Part shown: one piece after another, positions 12,472 to 23,049 of the stretch
How the letters are laid out: every line of letters begins with the position of its first letter
Numbering within the stretch: position 1 is the first letter of the stretch
Source of the DNA: Torreya grandis
Lineage: Eukaryota; Streptophyta; Pinopsida; Cupressales; Taxaceae
Assembly: GCA_037957365.1 (NCBI GenBank)
Contig: JARHVA010000006.1
Coordinates: 12,668,001-12,732,000 of the forward strand
Direction of reading: 5' to 3'
Length of the DNA stretch: 64,000 bases
Notes under the pieces: model-generated
The model's database searches: none
The model's input: only the letters and a program-made list of their open reading frames with translations
What the model was told of the DNA's origin: nothing
Made by a program: the position numbers and the translations under genes

Positions 12472-12587
12472 TGTTGATGTTTTGAGTCACCCCCTAGCTG
12501 GTACAAGACTTCTCAAAGACCTATATAAGAACATCATCTATGCAATGTCATACACTTTAAGTAGAAGAGGCACAAACACCTCTCATC
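12472..12587 (+). repeat. 5' LTR of element D, first segment
   Basis: Matches the start of the 3' LTR (32598-32712), for example CAAGACTTCTCAAA and ACAAACACCT. It is interrupted at 12587 by element E and resumes at 17488. Confidence 0.72.
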
Positions 12588-12916
12588 TGAGAAGATCCTC
12601 CTACAACAATTAATAGAAATGCACAAAATAATAGGAATTAACAACATAAATTAAATTTGATAGAACACTTAAAAAGATTGAATTGATCATAGTCCATTTT
12701 GAGGGGAAACCTCCTTTGAGAAAGCTTAATACAATAATTTTATGGATTCCTTCATTAGTCTCAACACTTATATATGAATTCTAATATAAGTAACTACTAC
12801 TTCCCATTAATATAGGATAAAATAAAATGTGCATATGATGACTTAAAAATCATATGCATCCATAACAAATACTATACAAACAAAGTAAAGAAATGAGATA
12901 TCATGGGTTCATAACA
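12588..12916 (-). repeat. 3' LTR of element E (left copy)
   Basis: Begins TGAGAAGATC and ends TTCATAACA on the + strand. It pairs with 17156-17482 along its whole length (ACCTCCTTTGAGAAA, AATACAATAATTTTAT, ACTTATATATGAATTCTAA, ACTATACAAACAAAGTAAA). The two copies are roughly 80-85% alike by eye. Confidence 0.88.
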
Positions 12917-12929
12917 TCCCCTCCCCCTT
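12917..12929 (-). promoter_or_regulatory. Polypurine tract of element E
   Basis: The minus strand reads AAGGGGGAGGGGA directly before the LTR start TGTTATGAACCC. It is well preserved. Confidence 0.8.
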
Positions 12930-13199
12930 AGAAAAATCTTTGTCCTCAAATATTTATATGTGGCAATTGGTGTTGAATCTAAAATAATGGTTCCCATGTT
13001 GCATCCCCTAGTTACATTCCATGCCACTAAATTAAAACCTTGGTGATGGAGCAAGAGCAAAGTTGGCATGTGTGCTTATCTAGGATTGTCTTTAGATTAA
13101 TAAGAATGGATCTTTTATTATCAAGTTTTAGTAAAATAGTCTACACTCTAATGTTTGTGCCAATAAATTTATTCAAACAAGAGATATGAAATACTGGGT

Positions 13200-14300
13200 G
13201 AACTCAAGAATAAGGTAAGAGATCCAACTTATAAGTAACTGACCCAATCTTCTAAAGTACCTTATAAGGCCCATAGAAATTGGGATCTTATGTCACCCTT
13301 TGATTTTTAGGGAGTTTTTCTTATAGGGATATAAGAAAATAAAAACTATATCACCTACTTGAAAAGTGCACTTGGAATGGTGTTGATTTGCTTGTTATTT
13401 CATTTAATTTTGTGCCATATGAAGATTGTCTTGTAGGGTACTAAGGATCTAATCTTGGGTTCAGAGAATCATGTTAACCTCTTAAACTAATGAACTATTT
13501 GGGGTGTATGAAAAGAGCACTTGTGGTTCTTAACCATAGACTACTTCATATGGATTCATTTTTTTTGAAGTCTGGTAGGAGGTATTATAACACTATTTGG
13601 TGAGAGGGAGCCACTTTACCCATTGATGTTCCTGTTTTAAGTGAAGCAAGAAAGGAAAGTTTCCAAGCATTTGTTTATAATTTTAGTCTAACCATCTATT
13701 TGTGAATGATACCTAGGACTCATCTTTAATTGGGTGTCAGTGCATTGAAATAGTTCTATCCAAAAATGGCTGGTGAAGGTTGCATCATGATCTAAGACAA
13801 TGAACAAAGGAATGCCATGAAGATGAAAAATGTGGTCTAGGAAAATTTGTACAACTATGAAGGTGGTATATGGATGGTTGTGGGTATAAAAATGACTATA
13901 TTTGGAGAGGCAATCAACCATAACCAAGATCACCATTTTTCCTCCAAATTTAGGGAACCCCTCAATGAAATCCATAGAAATATATATCCAAATCCTAGTA
14001 TGGATGGGCAAAGGTTTGAGCAACCTAGGGATGAGTGTTGTTTCACTCATGTTGAATTGGCAGGTATCATAATCAGCCACCATCTTTTAAATTGCCTTTT
14101 TCATTCCCTTCCAAAATAATCTACATCATGCCCACTCATAGGTTTTGAGAAACCTTGAGTATCTTGTAGATAGATAAGCATGAATTTCATAGAATACAAC
14201 CTACTAAAGATCTATGCTCTAGGAAAGCACCAGATGACCCTTGTATCATATACAATCACCATCCCAATAATAATGTAATAAACTTAAGGGGTTAGTGGCC
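13200..14300 (-). pseudogene. pol: Integrase with GPY/F module (element E pol)
   Basis: A 131-codon open stretch at 13688-14083 holds the catalytic core: WIYISMDFIEGFPKFGGK (first Asp), VDCLSKYSHF, HLHGIPLFIVLDHDATF (second Asp) and SPRYHSQIDG. Just after it, Gln has become a stop and the catalytic Glu has become Lys. The GPY/F module follows at about 13310-13205 (FYGPYKVL, IGSVTYKLDLLPYS, VHPVFHISCLNKFIG), the signature of chromoviral integrases. I see no chromodomain in the remaining 280 bases before the LTR. The zinc-binding N-terminus near 14080-14250 is degraded. Confidence 0.88.
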
Positions 14301-14399
14301 AACTATTTAATGATTTGAGATAATGAGGATTCATTGACATACCCCTAATGTAAAACATCCAACCAATTTAGAATAAACATGAAATAGCTAAAAGGGAAG

Positions 14400-14890
14400 C
14401 ATGGTCTACAAATGTATGAGATAGAGCATCATCCATAATATTATCCCTACCCTTCATATAATTGATCTCATAGTCATAACCCATGATTTTTTTGACCTGT
14501 TCCTATTGTAATAGGGTGGAGACCCATTGTTACAAGAATTCAAACTCTAGTGATCCGTGTTGATGCAAAAATGATTTCCTAGTATGGCTGCCATGTTTGT
14601 ACTACATGCAAAATGGCCATAATTTTCTTCTTATAAGTAGAAAGCACTAAATTATTACCAAAAAGGGCTTTGATGGTGAATGTAATGGGGCATCCTTCTT
14701 GGAGGAGAACAACACCAAGTCCATTGACATAAGTATCATTCTCAATAGTGAAGGTCTTGGAAAAATTTTACATAGCTAAAATAGGTGTAGTACACATAGC
14801 TTGTTTTAATTCTTCAAATGCACACTCAATATCTCATGACCAATAAAAATCATCCTTTTTAAACATAGATATAAATATATATAAAATATT
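14400..14890 (-). pseudogene. pol: RNase H of element E
   Basis: Decayed RNase H between RT and integrase in minus-strand frames. Recognisable are the part around 14800-14850 (DWSYDI...CAFEELKQA-like order) and the region near 14500-14600. The assignment rests mainly on position, with the RT connection just upstream (14880-14990). No catalytic residue can be assigned with confidence. Confidence 0.5.
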
Positions 14891-15640
14891 ATTTTAATCC
14901 TTGACAAACTTGGGATGGTATCCAGTAGCCCTAAAAAACCATGGAGGCTCATGAGTGTCTGAGGATGTAGCTAATTTGTCATGGTAACTATTTTTTTAAG
15001 ATCCAATAAAACCCCTTGGTCTTAAAAAATATGCCCAAGATACTCCACTTTGGCCTAGCCAAAAGTAAATTTAGACTATTTTGTAAAAGGATGATTGTCA
15101 GAGAGAAGTTGTAGTGTGAGCTCCAGATGTTGGAGATGCTCAAACCATGTTTTACTATAAATGAGGATACCATCAAAGATGACCAAATTGAATTTTTATA
15201 CGTAGGGATAGAATATTTTATTCATAAATGCTTGTAATGTTGAATGAGTATTATTGAGGCCAAAAGGCATGACCAAAAACTCATATTGACCATCATGCAT
15301 GTAAAAAGTTGTCTTAGGGATATCATCCTCATGAAGCTAGATCTAGTTATATCTAGAGTGAAGATATAACTTGGAAAAAAAATGAGCACCATGAACGTCA
15401 TCAAGAAGCTCATAAATAATAGGGATTAGGAACTTATCCTTTATTATAAGGTGATTAAGTTCATGTAAATTGATGTAGAGGTGCCATGACCCATCTTTTT
15501 TATAAACAAGGAGAACTAAGGAAGAATATGGGTTGGCACTAGGGTGAATAATGCCTTGTTTTAGTAAGTCTCAAATGAGTATCTTGATCTTGGTATTTTA
15601 CTAAAATGGGTAGTGATAAGGCCTAATGTTAGGAGGAAAA
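14890..15640 (-). pseudogene. pol: Reverse transcriptase of element E
   Basis: Minus-strand frames show an ordered RT. SKLYLHSRYN is near 15370, followed by LHEDDIPKTTFYMHDGQYEF and VMPFGLNN (15330-15250). The active-site block IFDGILIYSKTWFEHL is at about 15170-15120, and then SKFTFGQAKVEYLGHIF. The second Asp of the active-site pair is replaced by Gly, and several codons are stops, so the enzyme is dead. It copied element RNA into cDNA. Upstream (15640-15480) are the PLP-type fingers in poor condition. Confidence 0.8.
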
Positions 15641-15849
15641 ATTTCAAGAATGAGATAAATATGGTGTTCCTCTAGCTTTAAAGGTGGTAATCCCATTGGT
15701 TCAGCAAAGATAGATGCATACCTCTACAGAATGGTTTGTAGATCAGAAGTAGTAGTGGGGACTATTGATGGTTGCATTTGAATGGAATGGATCTAGGAAA
15801 TGACATCATGTGAATTATTTTTAAGAATATTTTCCATGTGATGTGAGCT

Positions 15850-16260
15850 TATGGTGTTGAGATATCTTGGTTGTAAGCCTTTCAATGTGTGTTTTTGGTC
15901 ATTGTCTAAAATTTACATCCAAAGTTTAACAAAATTACATAAGATGGGTCCAAGTGTGCATAACCACTAGGCTCTTAAGACAACATCACATCCATTTAAG
16001 GGAAAGGAAACCATGTTAAGAGTGAAATTTATAATCTCCAATAGAGATACATTGTGACACTTCCCTTTGTAAGGTAATGTGCACCCATTGGTAATCATCA
16101 CTTCAAACTTGGATCAAGGATGGATAAAACAATCAACCTATTTGGAAATCTAATGATCAATGAAGTTATGAGTGATACCCAAATCAATGAGTATTTTGAG
16201 AGGGAAATTATTGAAGTAACCCCTGATCCACATGGTTTATGGGTTAGTAACTCTAGCTAA
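15850..16260 (-). pseudogene. pol: Aspartic protease of element E
   Basis: The minus strand at about 16200-16160 reads ILIDLGITHNFIDH, the retropepsin active-site region with D-L-G in place of D-S-G. The downstream part GCDVVL...WLCTLGPIL is near 16000-15930. The protease would cleave Gag-Pol in the particle. Stops interrupt it at several places, and the frame shift between the two motifs is one of several. Confidence 0.72.
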
Positions 16261-16379
16261 GGTATGGAGAAATATCTCTAGTTAGTCTTCCTAAGAAGTA
16301 AGTTCCATACTCAGTTGAGCTTCTTTTGGATCGTCTATTGTATCCTAAAAATATTTCAAATCTTTAGTTTTTATTAGAG

Positions 16380-17100
16380 ATTCCAAATCCAATAGTTATA
16401 TCTTTTTCTCAACACATCGATATCCTTGAGTGAATTTATAATCAAAATTACAACATAGTAATTTTTATCTATGAGTTTGCATCTCTACTTTAGTCAAATG
16501 CTTGATAGGAATGGTTCTAAGGACTGACATTGTTTGAGATCATTGTAGATCTATATTTCTGAATGGAGAAAAATTGGATTTGAATTGTTTTTTAGCTAAG
16601 ATCTTATCCTCTACCAACTTATCCAACTCTAAGACTTCCATCATCATGTTGGGCTAGAATATTTTAACCTTAGATTGAATTTCATCCTTCATTCCCCTCA
16701 CAAAGTAACTCCTGAAGAATTCATCAAATAATCCCTCTATATGATTGGCCATTTTTTCAAATTCTATTTGATATTATCTCATGGTTTTAAAAATATCACT
16801 TTGGCCACCTATGTCATCTAAGCGAGTATCACTCTGCATAAATTTTCTAGTCACAGATTTATCTCTTAGTGATAACTCTTAGTTTTTCTCATGGATGGGA
16901 ACTACTTAATTAAGAAGGGGTCATTGATTATTTCACTAGTATGTCTTCTCAATGGGCCAAATACTTTGGGGTTTCTATGTTGCTCCTCATAATGAGTTTT
17001 AGGGCTTTCACCCAAGCACATTCCACAGTTATGTGGCCAGGTTTTTACCTTGATTCAAAATAAATTATATAAATTACTTAATTGAGTTATGCAGTAGAAC
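16380..17100 (-). pseudogene. gag: Gag of element E with degenerate zinc knuckle
   Basis: Strongly decayed. The clearest part is the knuckle region at about 16462-16405 on the minus strand (NFDYKFTQGYRCVEKK), which matches the C-x2-C-x4-G-H/Y-x-C pattern of chromoviral gags with one Cys lost. Upstream, 16780-16640 carries capsid-like pieces in changing frames. No start codon can be chosen with confidence. Confidence 0.55.
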
Positions 17101-17141
17101 AAAGTTAATATTTTCTAAAGAAAAAAATTGCCTTGTAGAGC

Positions 17142-17153
17142 ACTTTAATACTA
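17142..17153 (-). promoter_or_regulatory. PBS of element E (initiator tRNA-Met)
   Basis: The minus strand reads TAGTATTAAAGT two bases inside the 5' LTR, against the usual TGGTATCAGAGC. Eight of twelve bases match and the four differences are C-to-T or G-to-A transitions. It fixes E on the minus strand. Confidence 0.7.
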
Positions 17154-17155
17154 GA

Positions 17156-17482
17156 TGAGAGGATTCTCTTAAAAAAATTAATAAAAATTCATAAAATAAT
17201 AAGAATTAGTAGCATGAATTAAATCTGAAAAAACACTTGAAAATATTGAATTGATTTCAGGCCACTTCAAGGGGGAAACCTCCTTTGAGAAATCTCAATA
17301 CAATAATTTTATCACTACCTTCATTGGCCTGAACACTTATATATGAATTCTAACTAATAAACTACTACTTCCAATGAATGTGGGATAAAATAAAATTCTC
17401 ATAGGATGAATTACAAAGTATATGCATCTTTAGCAAATACTATACAAACAAAGTAAATAGGAGATATCATGGGTTCATAGAA
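17156..17482 (-). repeat. 5' LTR of element E (right copy)
   Basis: Begins TGAGAGGATT and ends TTCATAGAA on the + strand, the last CA having decayed. Pairs with 12588-12916. It is followed by the TSD CCACC at 17483-17487. Confidence 0.85.
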
Positions 17483-19099
17483 CCACCTATGCTAGAGCCC
17501 TAAATGAATGTGTAGGTCTTAAAAATAGGGCCACAATGATCCACACCTACATAAGAGACTCAATGCATATCTATGCATAGGGATTGGTGGCTCATAGATC
17601 AAGAAGCACATGATCTTTAGAGAGGAAACTCTAGGTTTATAAGTGACTAAGGGACATAGCACAAGGAGAAGATATAATAACTCAAATGTGCCCATGATAT
17701 TGAAATCCTCATGTGTGCTCTCTTTTGAAATCGTCTTCACACCTATTATCAAAATTACCACACCTACATGCAAAGTTATACATCCACACCTTTTCCTTAT
17801 GCCACATGTAACCTTCTTCTATAACTACCTCATGGTGGCACTATGCTCATTCAATATAGAGATCTTCACAATTCCCCCAAGAGAAACACCATCCTTCTAT
17901 GTGTCACCCCCATTCTTCTCTTATCTAACAAGCTAATAGATCTCTCTCAATGAACCCATTGAATTTCCACATGTCAAGTGGTTTTTGAATTTAGTGAAGG
18001 CCATTAGAGGTGGTTGGGAAGATCTCAAGGTACTGTCAAAATTAAATGTAGAAGTAGCTACCATACATTGGGACATGAGTACACACCATCCTCTAACACT
18101 GACAAGAAAATATTCCATTCCCCAATTCACATGTACCCAGGGGTGACCCTTCCACTAACCATATCCAATCATCTAATGTAAATATGGCTATGGTCTATAA
18201 AATAATTTAATGATTTATCCACCACCCAAGTGGTACATTTATTGTAAAAACTAGCTTGATCTTATATAAAAGCTAGGTTCTCTTATTGTAGAAGGGTTGA
18301 CACATTTTAATAGCTTCATGCTACCAAAATTTTCCCTCTATGAGCTCTTGTATTGGATAATTCCTAAATAATTAATGATAATTAAGTTCACCTTTTTCTG
18401 ATATTTTAATGATCTATGTGCTCTTTATGTTTGATAGATGCCTATTCATGGGTGTTCCTCACCCCTTTTTTAATCTTTTCATCTCCTACACCTCTTCATT
18501 GAACTTGGAATTCACTTGTAGTTTACATCCTATGTACATCAAGGTATGTGTAGGCATTTCTTGTGGATGCTTCTCATCCCTCTTGGCTTACATTATGTTC
18601 TTGCACCTCTATATGAATTCCCCTACATAAAGAATACCCTTAGTGGAATCTATGTGGAAAATATCTTGTTCTTAAGTGTCTATAGTGTACTTATGGTAGT
18701 AGGAGTGATTTCTCTATTCTAAGTGCATCACCTTTTCATTTACAACATTATCTTACCTTCTCCCTCCCTTTCCCTTGAAGCTATTAGGTTTAGGATAGAG
18801 GTAGGTTACTTTTTACTCTTTAAGTCTATGTACTAGTCTTAAACTAGGTATACTTAGAATAGAAGTAATTTGAGCTACTATAGAGACTCATCCTAAATAA
18901 TGTGAGGGTCTTACAACTTGGGGACATTTCCATCATTACGGAGAGATAGTTGATGCTCACCATGAAACTACATAGTAATACTTCTATGCCCAACACATTA
19001 GCCTAGTGTACCCTATGCTAAGCCCTCATGTCTAGTGTCCTAACACAAAGCTTCCCCATGCCACCTAACATCTATAGGTGCATGTTTTTAATGAAAATA
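17483..19099 (+). repeat. 5' LTR of element D, second segment (with right TSD of E at 17483-17487)
   Basis: Continues the LTR broken at 12587 and aligns to 32713-34309 throughout: CTAGAGCCCTA, TGGTGGCAC, GATAGATGC, CATCACCTTTTCATTTACAACATT and the closing block near 19070-19099. Together with 12472-12587 it gives about 1.73 kb, against 1.71 kb for the 3' copy. No gene is present; the short frames at 17643-18630 are incidental. Confidence 0.83.
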
Positions 19100-19104
19100 G
19101 TTTT

Positions 19105-19122
19105 TGGCACACCCAATGGGAC
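19105..19122 (+). promoter_or_regulatory. PBS of element D
   Basis: TGGCACACCCAATGGGAC lies five bases after the 5' LTR. It matches the PBS of element F (20623-20640) at 14 of 18 positions, with all differences transitions. I could not assign the tRNA from memory. Confidence 0.65.
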
Positions 19123-19250
19123 AAAATTGAAGAATCTAAAGGATCAGTGCCTTTCATTATCTATAAAGTGTAGTAGACACTCAAAAAAAGCACTTGGTAA
19201 CTCCTAACACCTTTAGTTTGAAAATATCAATCCCTTATTTACATGCCAAT
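19123..19250 (+). other. Leader of element D, left of the insertion of element F
   Basis: Non-coding leader. Its last five bases, CCAAT (19246-19250), are the left TSD of element F. The leader resumes at 28435. Confidence 0.7.
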
Positions 19251-19613
19251 TGTAGACATCAAAATCGTGTTGACTCCCCTGGTCATCCCCCGTTTTATTC
19301 TTCTTCGCCTATTTAACCCTTATCGATCACTTTTTCCACTAGCCTTGACCCTCGCAGCATGTAAAAATGAGCATAGAGCTAAAACTAGACTCTATCCCCA
19401 TTGTGCATCTGCCGACGACGGTCGTTACCCGACTGATGTCACCGATGTCGGTCACTTATCGGCTGACGTTGGCAATCCTGCCGACGTCGGTCACCTTACC
19501 GTTACCCATTTTTAGTTATCATTCGGTTCCCAATCGGTTTCTCGATCGGTTATCGAACCGTCTCTCGAACTGTCCCTCACCTTCATCAGTGTCCACCGAT
19601 CACTCCCAAAGGC

Positions 19614-19656
19614 TAATCAATCAATCAATCACTCAATCAATCAATCAATCAATCAC

Positions 19657-19704
<48 letters not shown>

Positions 19705-19705
19705 C
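19614..19705. repeat. TCAA tetranucleotide microsatellite in the 5' LTR of F
   Basis: About 90 bases of TCAA with occasional TCAC. The 3' LTR has only about 48 bases at the same place (27473-27520), so it changed length after insertion or during replication. Confidence 0.9.
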
Positions 19706-20144
19706 CCCCAAACTCTGACATTCACAAAACTCTGGCAATCAATCAGCTCTGGCGATCAACCAACTCCAGCATTCAACCAATCTGCATTCGCTCCGATCAA
19801 CTTACGGCAATGATTCGATGACTTCAATCATGGCTTTCATCATGTCTTCTGATAGGTAAGTATTTCCTCTGTTTGTTTTTTTATTTCTTTCTGGTTATTA
19901 TTTGTTTGTTATTTCTATTTCTATCACCCTGGATCTTCAGACCGTAGACCTGAACCCTGAGTCCCTTCTTTACATCTCTGCCCACTATCCAAATCTATAA
20001 CTCTGTCCAGACTCGACCAAAACCCCCAGACCCTGTCCAAACTTGACCTTACTTTGACTAGACCCTGTCCCGACCCTGACCAAGACCCTATCCCGACTCT
20101 ACCAGAGCTTCTGCAACTCACCCAGACTCTATCCAGAACTTGCC

Positions 20145-20245
20145 CCGACCGACGCCGGTCACTACCCCGACCGACGCCGGCACTTTAACCGACGTCGGCA
20201 CCTTACATAACCGACACCGGCACTACAAAGACCGACATCGGTGAC
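20145..20245. repeat. ACCGACGCCGG minisatellite in the LTR of element F
   Basis: Five irregular units of ACCGAC(G/A)(C/T)CGG, each followed by 5-10 spacer bases such as CACTTTA or CACCTTA. It is repeated in the other LTR at 27957-28057. Related units occur at 19401-19500. Confidence 0.75.
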
Positions 20246-20622
20246 TGCACAGAATAGTTTACTTCATTATTAGGTACGCATTTTATTTTTTGTCCTTTAT
20301 TTCTATCATTTTATCCTTCATTACATCTACTTCAGTCAAATATTCTGCTTTTTTATCAGTGGGTTGATATCCTTCTAGGAAGTCTTCATACTTCTGGGAT
20401 CGGGCATTCACCTGACAGCCCACCATATCTTTGACTAATGTTTTTTCGTGTTTCAGTCTCTTTTCTTCGCAGGTGTCATTCCTCCACAGCCAAAGAGGAG
20501 AATCTTCCAACGTCTGATTTCGGTGCGCACGACTTTATCAGGTATCTTCTAGCCTTGACCATTTCTTTTAGTTTCTTATTTCTTCTTTTGAATGTAGAAA
20601 GCAATTTAGCATAGAAACATTC

Positions 20623-20640
20623 TGGCATGCCCGGTGGGAC
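20623..20640 (+). promoter_or_regulatory. PBS of element F
   Basis: TGGCATGCCCGGTGGGAC three bases after the 5' LTR. It is the same primer class as in element D. The tRNA is not identified. Confidence 0.75.
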
Positions 20641-21433
20641 CCTAGGGCCTTCCTTGGGTTCTTTCTTTCTTTCGTTCATATAGGTGCATTAGGTTCCTTC
20701 CTTTTCACCTCCTTTCGTCTCTTCTTAAAACAACATCATAATCAGGACTAAAAAGAACATTTCTTTCTTTCTTGTAGTTATAGACTAGCTAAAACTCATA
20801 TTCTTTGACTCTTTCTCCATTCATCTTCATACAAACAAACATTTCAACTTGGGCATTAAAACACTTTTCATTCATTTCTATTTGCCTGCATCTCTTAGAC
20901 CACACATAGTAATTAAACTGCATATTGAATTAATCTAGATCACTTGATGTTACACAACCAAACCACTCGCACAAAACAAACATTTTAACTTACCTGAGAC
21001 AAGGCCCGACTGGGATTTCATCCCCCAGCGGATACCTTACCCGTCCTGGCGATCTTACTTGGATTTCATCACCAAGGGGAAAGCCAACTCTGTTCTCCGG
21101 CAGAGTCTAAACTATAGTGGAAGTATATTTTGGCTAAGCGAAACCAGCTAACCACTGGAATCGTGAAGTGAGGGGAGCTTGCTCGTTAGCACTAGGCCTG
21201 TACGGAAGCTAACACAGACTTCTTGAGCACCTAAACAAAACTTGAAACCATCCATAGACTGCTTTTTCTAGGACCTGACTCAAAAACCAACCTTCCTCTA
21301 CACACATTCTAAGGCATAAGCCACTATAATCCTAATAATTTACTTCTAGGGTTTTAGGATCTGCTTGTGTTCTTCATCTTTTTAGTTCTTATCTGCTTGT
21401 TTGAGCTTGTGAGGACGTTCTTTCCTACCTTGA
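20641..21433 (+). other. 5' leader of element F with a block shared with element C
   Basis: Non-coding. The part 21049-21212 aligns to the minus-strand leader of element C (35043-35195). Common are GATTTCATCACCAAGGGG, AAGCCAA, TATTxTGGCTAAGC, GTGAATTGAxGGGG/GTGAAGTGAGGGG and TAGGCCxxTA. A second, partial GGGATTTCATC is at 21012-21022. Possible roles are RNA packaging, dimerisation or translation control; this is not shown. Confidence 0.65.
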
Positions 21434-23035
21434 ATGGTTTTGACACGTAGTCAAACCAAGGCTCTTCTTGACCACGCTAGACGTCAACCACTTTCGCCTA
21501 CCCCATCTATAACCAATCCTATCATGGAGTTCTACTCAGAGACCGAAAGAATTCCTATTAGATCATCTCCGACCTAGACGCCTATCATCTCAGAAGGGGA
21601 CCAAGATTTTGCATGATTCTTGGACCTCAATACCGTAGCCCTCCATAACTATCTCGCGAGAAACCCAATGCGAGACCTTTCGGGTGACGTGGCGACGACA
21701 TCGACACCATTCACCACCCAACCTTTTACGACTCAGCCTTTCGCCTCAACCGTTAACCCGACCATGGCCAATACGCAAAGTTTGGCCTCCTCGTCTATTT
21801 TTAGACCAACCTCCATCGGGGTTTCATTACCCCCTCAACCACACACAATTCAAACAAGTTCTACATCATACCAGAACTTGATTGTCTCGACCCCACACAC
21901 TCTTTCACCTATATATGCAGGAGTGCCTACCTCCTCTTTTGCCCATGCCACCACACAACCTCCTTTGGCGGTATCTAGTCAGCCTATGCCTTCTACCTTC
22001 ATAACCCAACCACCCTTAGCCTCTACTTTTGCCACTGCGACTAGTCATTCATACGTTGCGCCCTTACTGGTATAACCAACTACATCGTACGCCTCTTCTA
22101 GCCTCTTTCAAGTGCCTTACAACCTAGGGGGCACTCCATCTGCCAATCCGCCAGCAGACGTCATTAAAATGCTGATGGATAAAATGTCCAGTCTCAAAGC
22201 TTCTATCTCTGGTTCAAGTAATGTCTTTTCATATGACCAGATTTACAACGAGCCCATCCATCCTTCTGTCCCTATCTGACCATACCCCAACCATTGGGAG
22301 CCTCCTAAATTCACTCACTTTCAGAGTAAGGAGGACCCACAACAACATCTACGGGCATTCAGACATGCTTGTTACCTTATCACCCACAACGATGCGTTAC
22401 TTCTACGCACGTTTCCTATGTCTCTTTCTGGCCCTGCCCTTGACTGGTATAACTCTCTTGCCAGACATTCTATCTTTTCATTCATTCAACTCACCCAATT
22501 ATTTGTTGACCATTTCTCAATCAATATCACTAAACAAGTCTCGATCACAGACCTTTACTCTATTAGGCAATTTGACGACGAATCAATAGTCGATTTTGTC
22601 GCCCGTTGGAGAGGCCTGATTAACCAGCTCTCTTTTTCCTTGCCTCAACCCGAGCTCATTGAGCTCTTTTCCCAAGCATGTGCCAGTCACATCTCGTCCA
22701 CCTTGCGGGTTCAAACATTCCACACTTTTGACGAGGCCTTCACCATGGCCCGAAAACTTGAACTCCGCGTCATTGAACTAGATAAGGTCAAATTGTGTAA
22801 CACTAACACAAGAACCAATGACCACTCTTCTTCCAGACCTTCTTCTGCCCACTCTCAATCCAAGGGGTCGGCAAACACTGTCATCTTTAGACCATCATCT
22901 TCAACAATAACCAACCGACCAGCATCTTCAACATTAGACTACATCAATAAACATTTTCAACGTCAATCCATACAGCGTCAATTCACTCCAATTGGGGAGT
23001 CATATGCCTCTGTCTTGGATAAACTTGTTAAGTAG
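21434..23035 (+). pseudogene. gag: Gag of element F, matrix and capsid part
   Basis: One frame runs from an ATG at 21434 (MVLTRSQTKALLDHARRQ) to the stop at 23033-23035. Single stops lie near 21575, 21614, 22073 and 22277, most explainable as C-to-T changes. A Thr/Pro/Ser-rich N-terminal part (to about 22080) is followed by a typical plant gypsy capsid: PPKFTHFQSKEDPQQHLRAF, then LRTFPMSLSGPALDWYNSLA (22400-22460) and SIVDFVARWRGLINQL (22585-22630). It forms the particle shell around the RNA. A change to frame 1 between 23035 and 23100 continues the protein. Confidence 0.88.
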
Positions 23036-23049
23036 GGGGTCCTCAAATC

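Larger units (their letters stand above)
12588..17482 (-). mobile_element. Element E: Reina-like chromovirus (Ty3/gypsy), nearly full length
   Basis: A compact 4895-bp minus-strand element with LTRs of about 330 bp (17156-17482 is 5', 12588-12916 is 3'). The TSD is TCATC/CCACC, with two transitions. A decayed iMet PBS is at 17142-17153 and a polypurine tract at 12917-12929. The order is gag, protease, RT, RNase H, integrase with GPY/F module. Small size, short LTRs, iMet primer and the GPY/F sequence fit the Reina clade of chromoviruses. The uninterrupted target is visible in the sister LTR of element D at 32708-32712. All genes are broken. Confidence 0.85.
19251..20619 (+). repeat. 5' LTR of element F
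   Basis: Starts TGTAGACATC and ends ATAGAAACA; 1369 bp against 1278 bp for the 3' copy. The extra length is in a CCGACGTCGG-type stretch (19420-19500) and a longer TCAA microsatellite. It contains CT-rich and TTGACC/CCCTGACC-rich parts (20000-20140). The reading frame 19367-19813 (INQS repeats) is only the translated microsatellite. Confidence 0.93.

Noticed and set aside
13847..14119. Plus-strand 90-codon frame
   Set aside because: Shadow of the minus-strand integrase core of element E.
19367..19813. 148-codon plus-strand frame with INQS repeats
   Set aside because: It is the translated TCAA microsatellite and flanks inside the 5' LTR of F.
20283..20510. 75-codon minus-strand frame present in both LTRs of F (also 28098-28325)
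   Set aside because: The two are alike only because the LTRs are; antisense in an LTR, no motif. Recorded as a coincidence.
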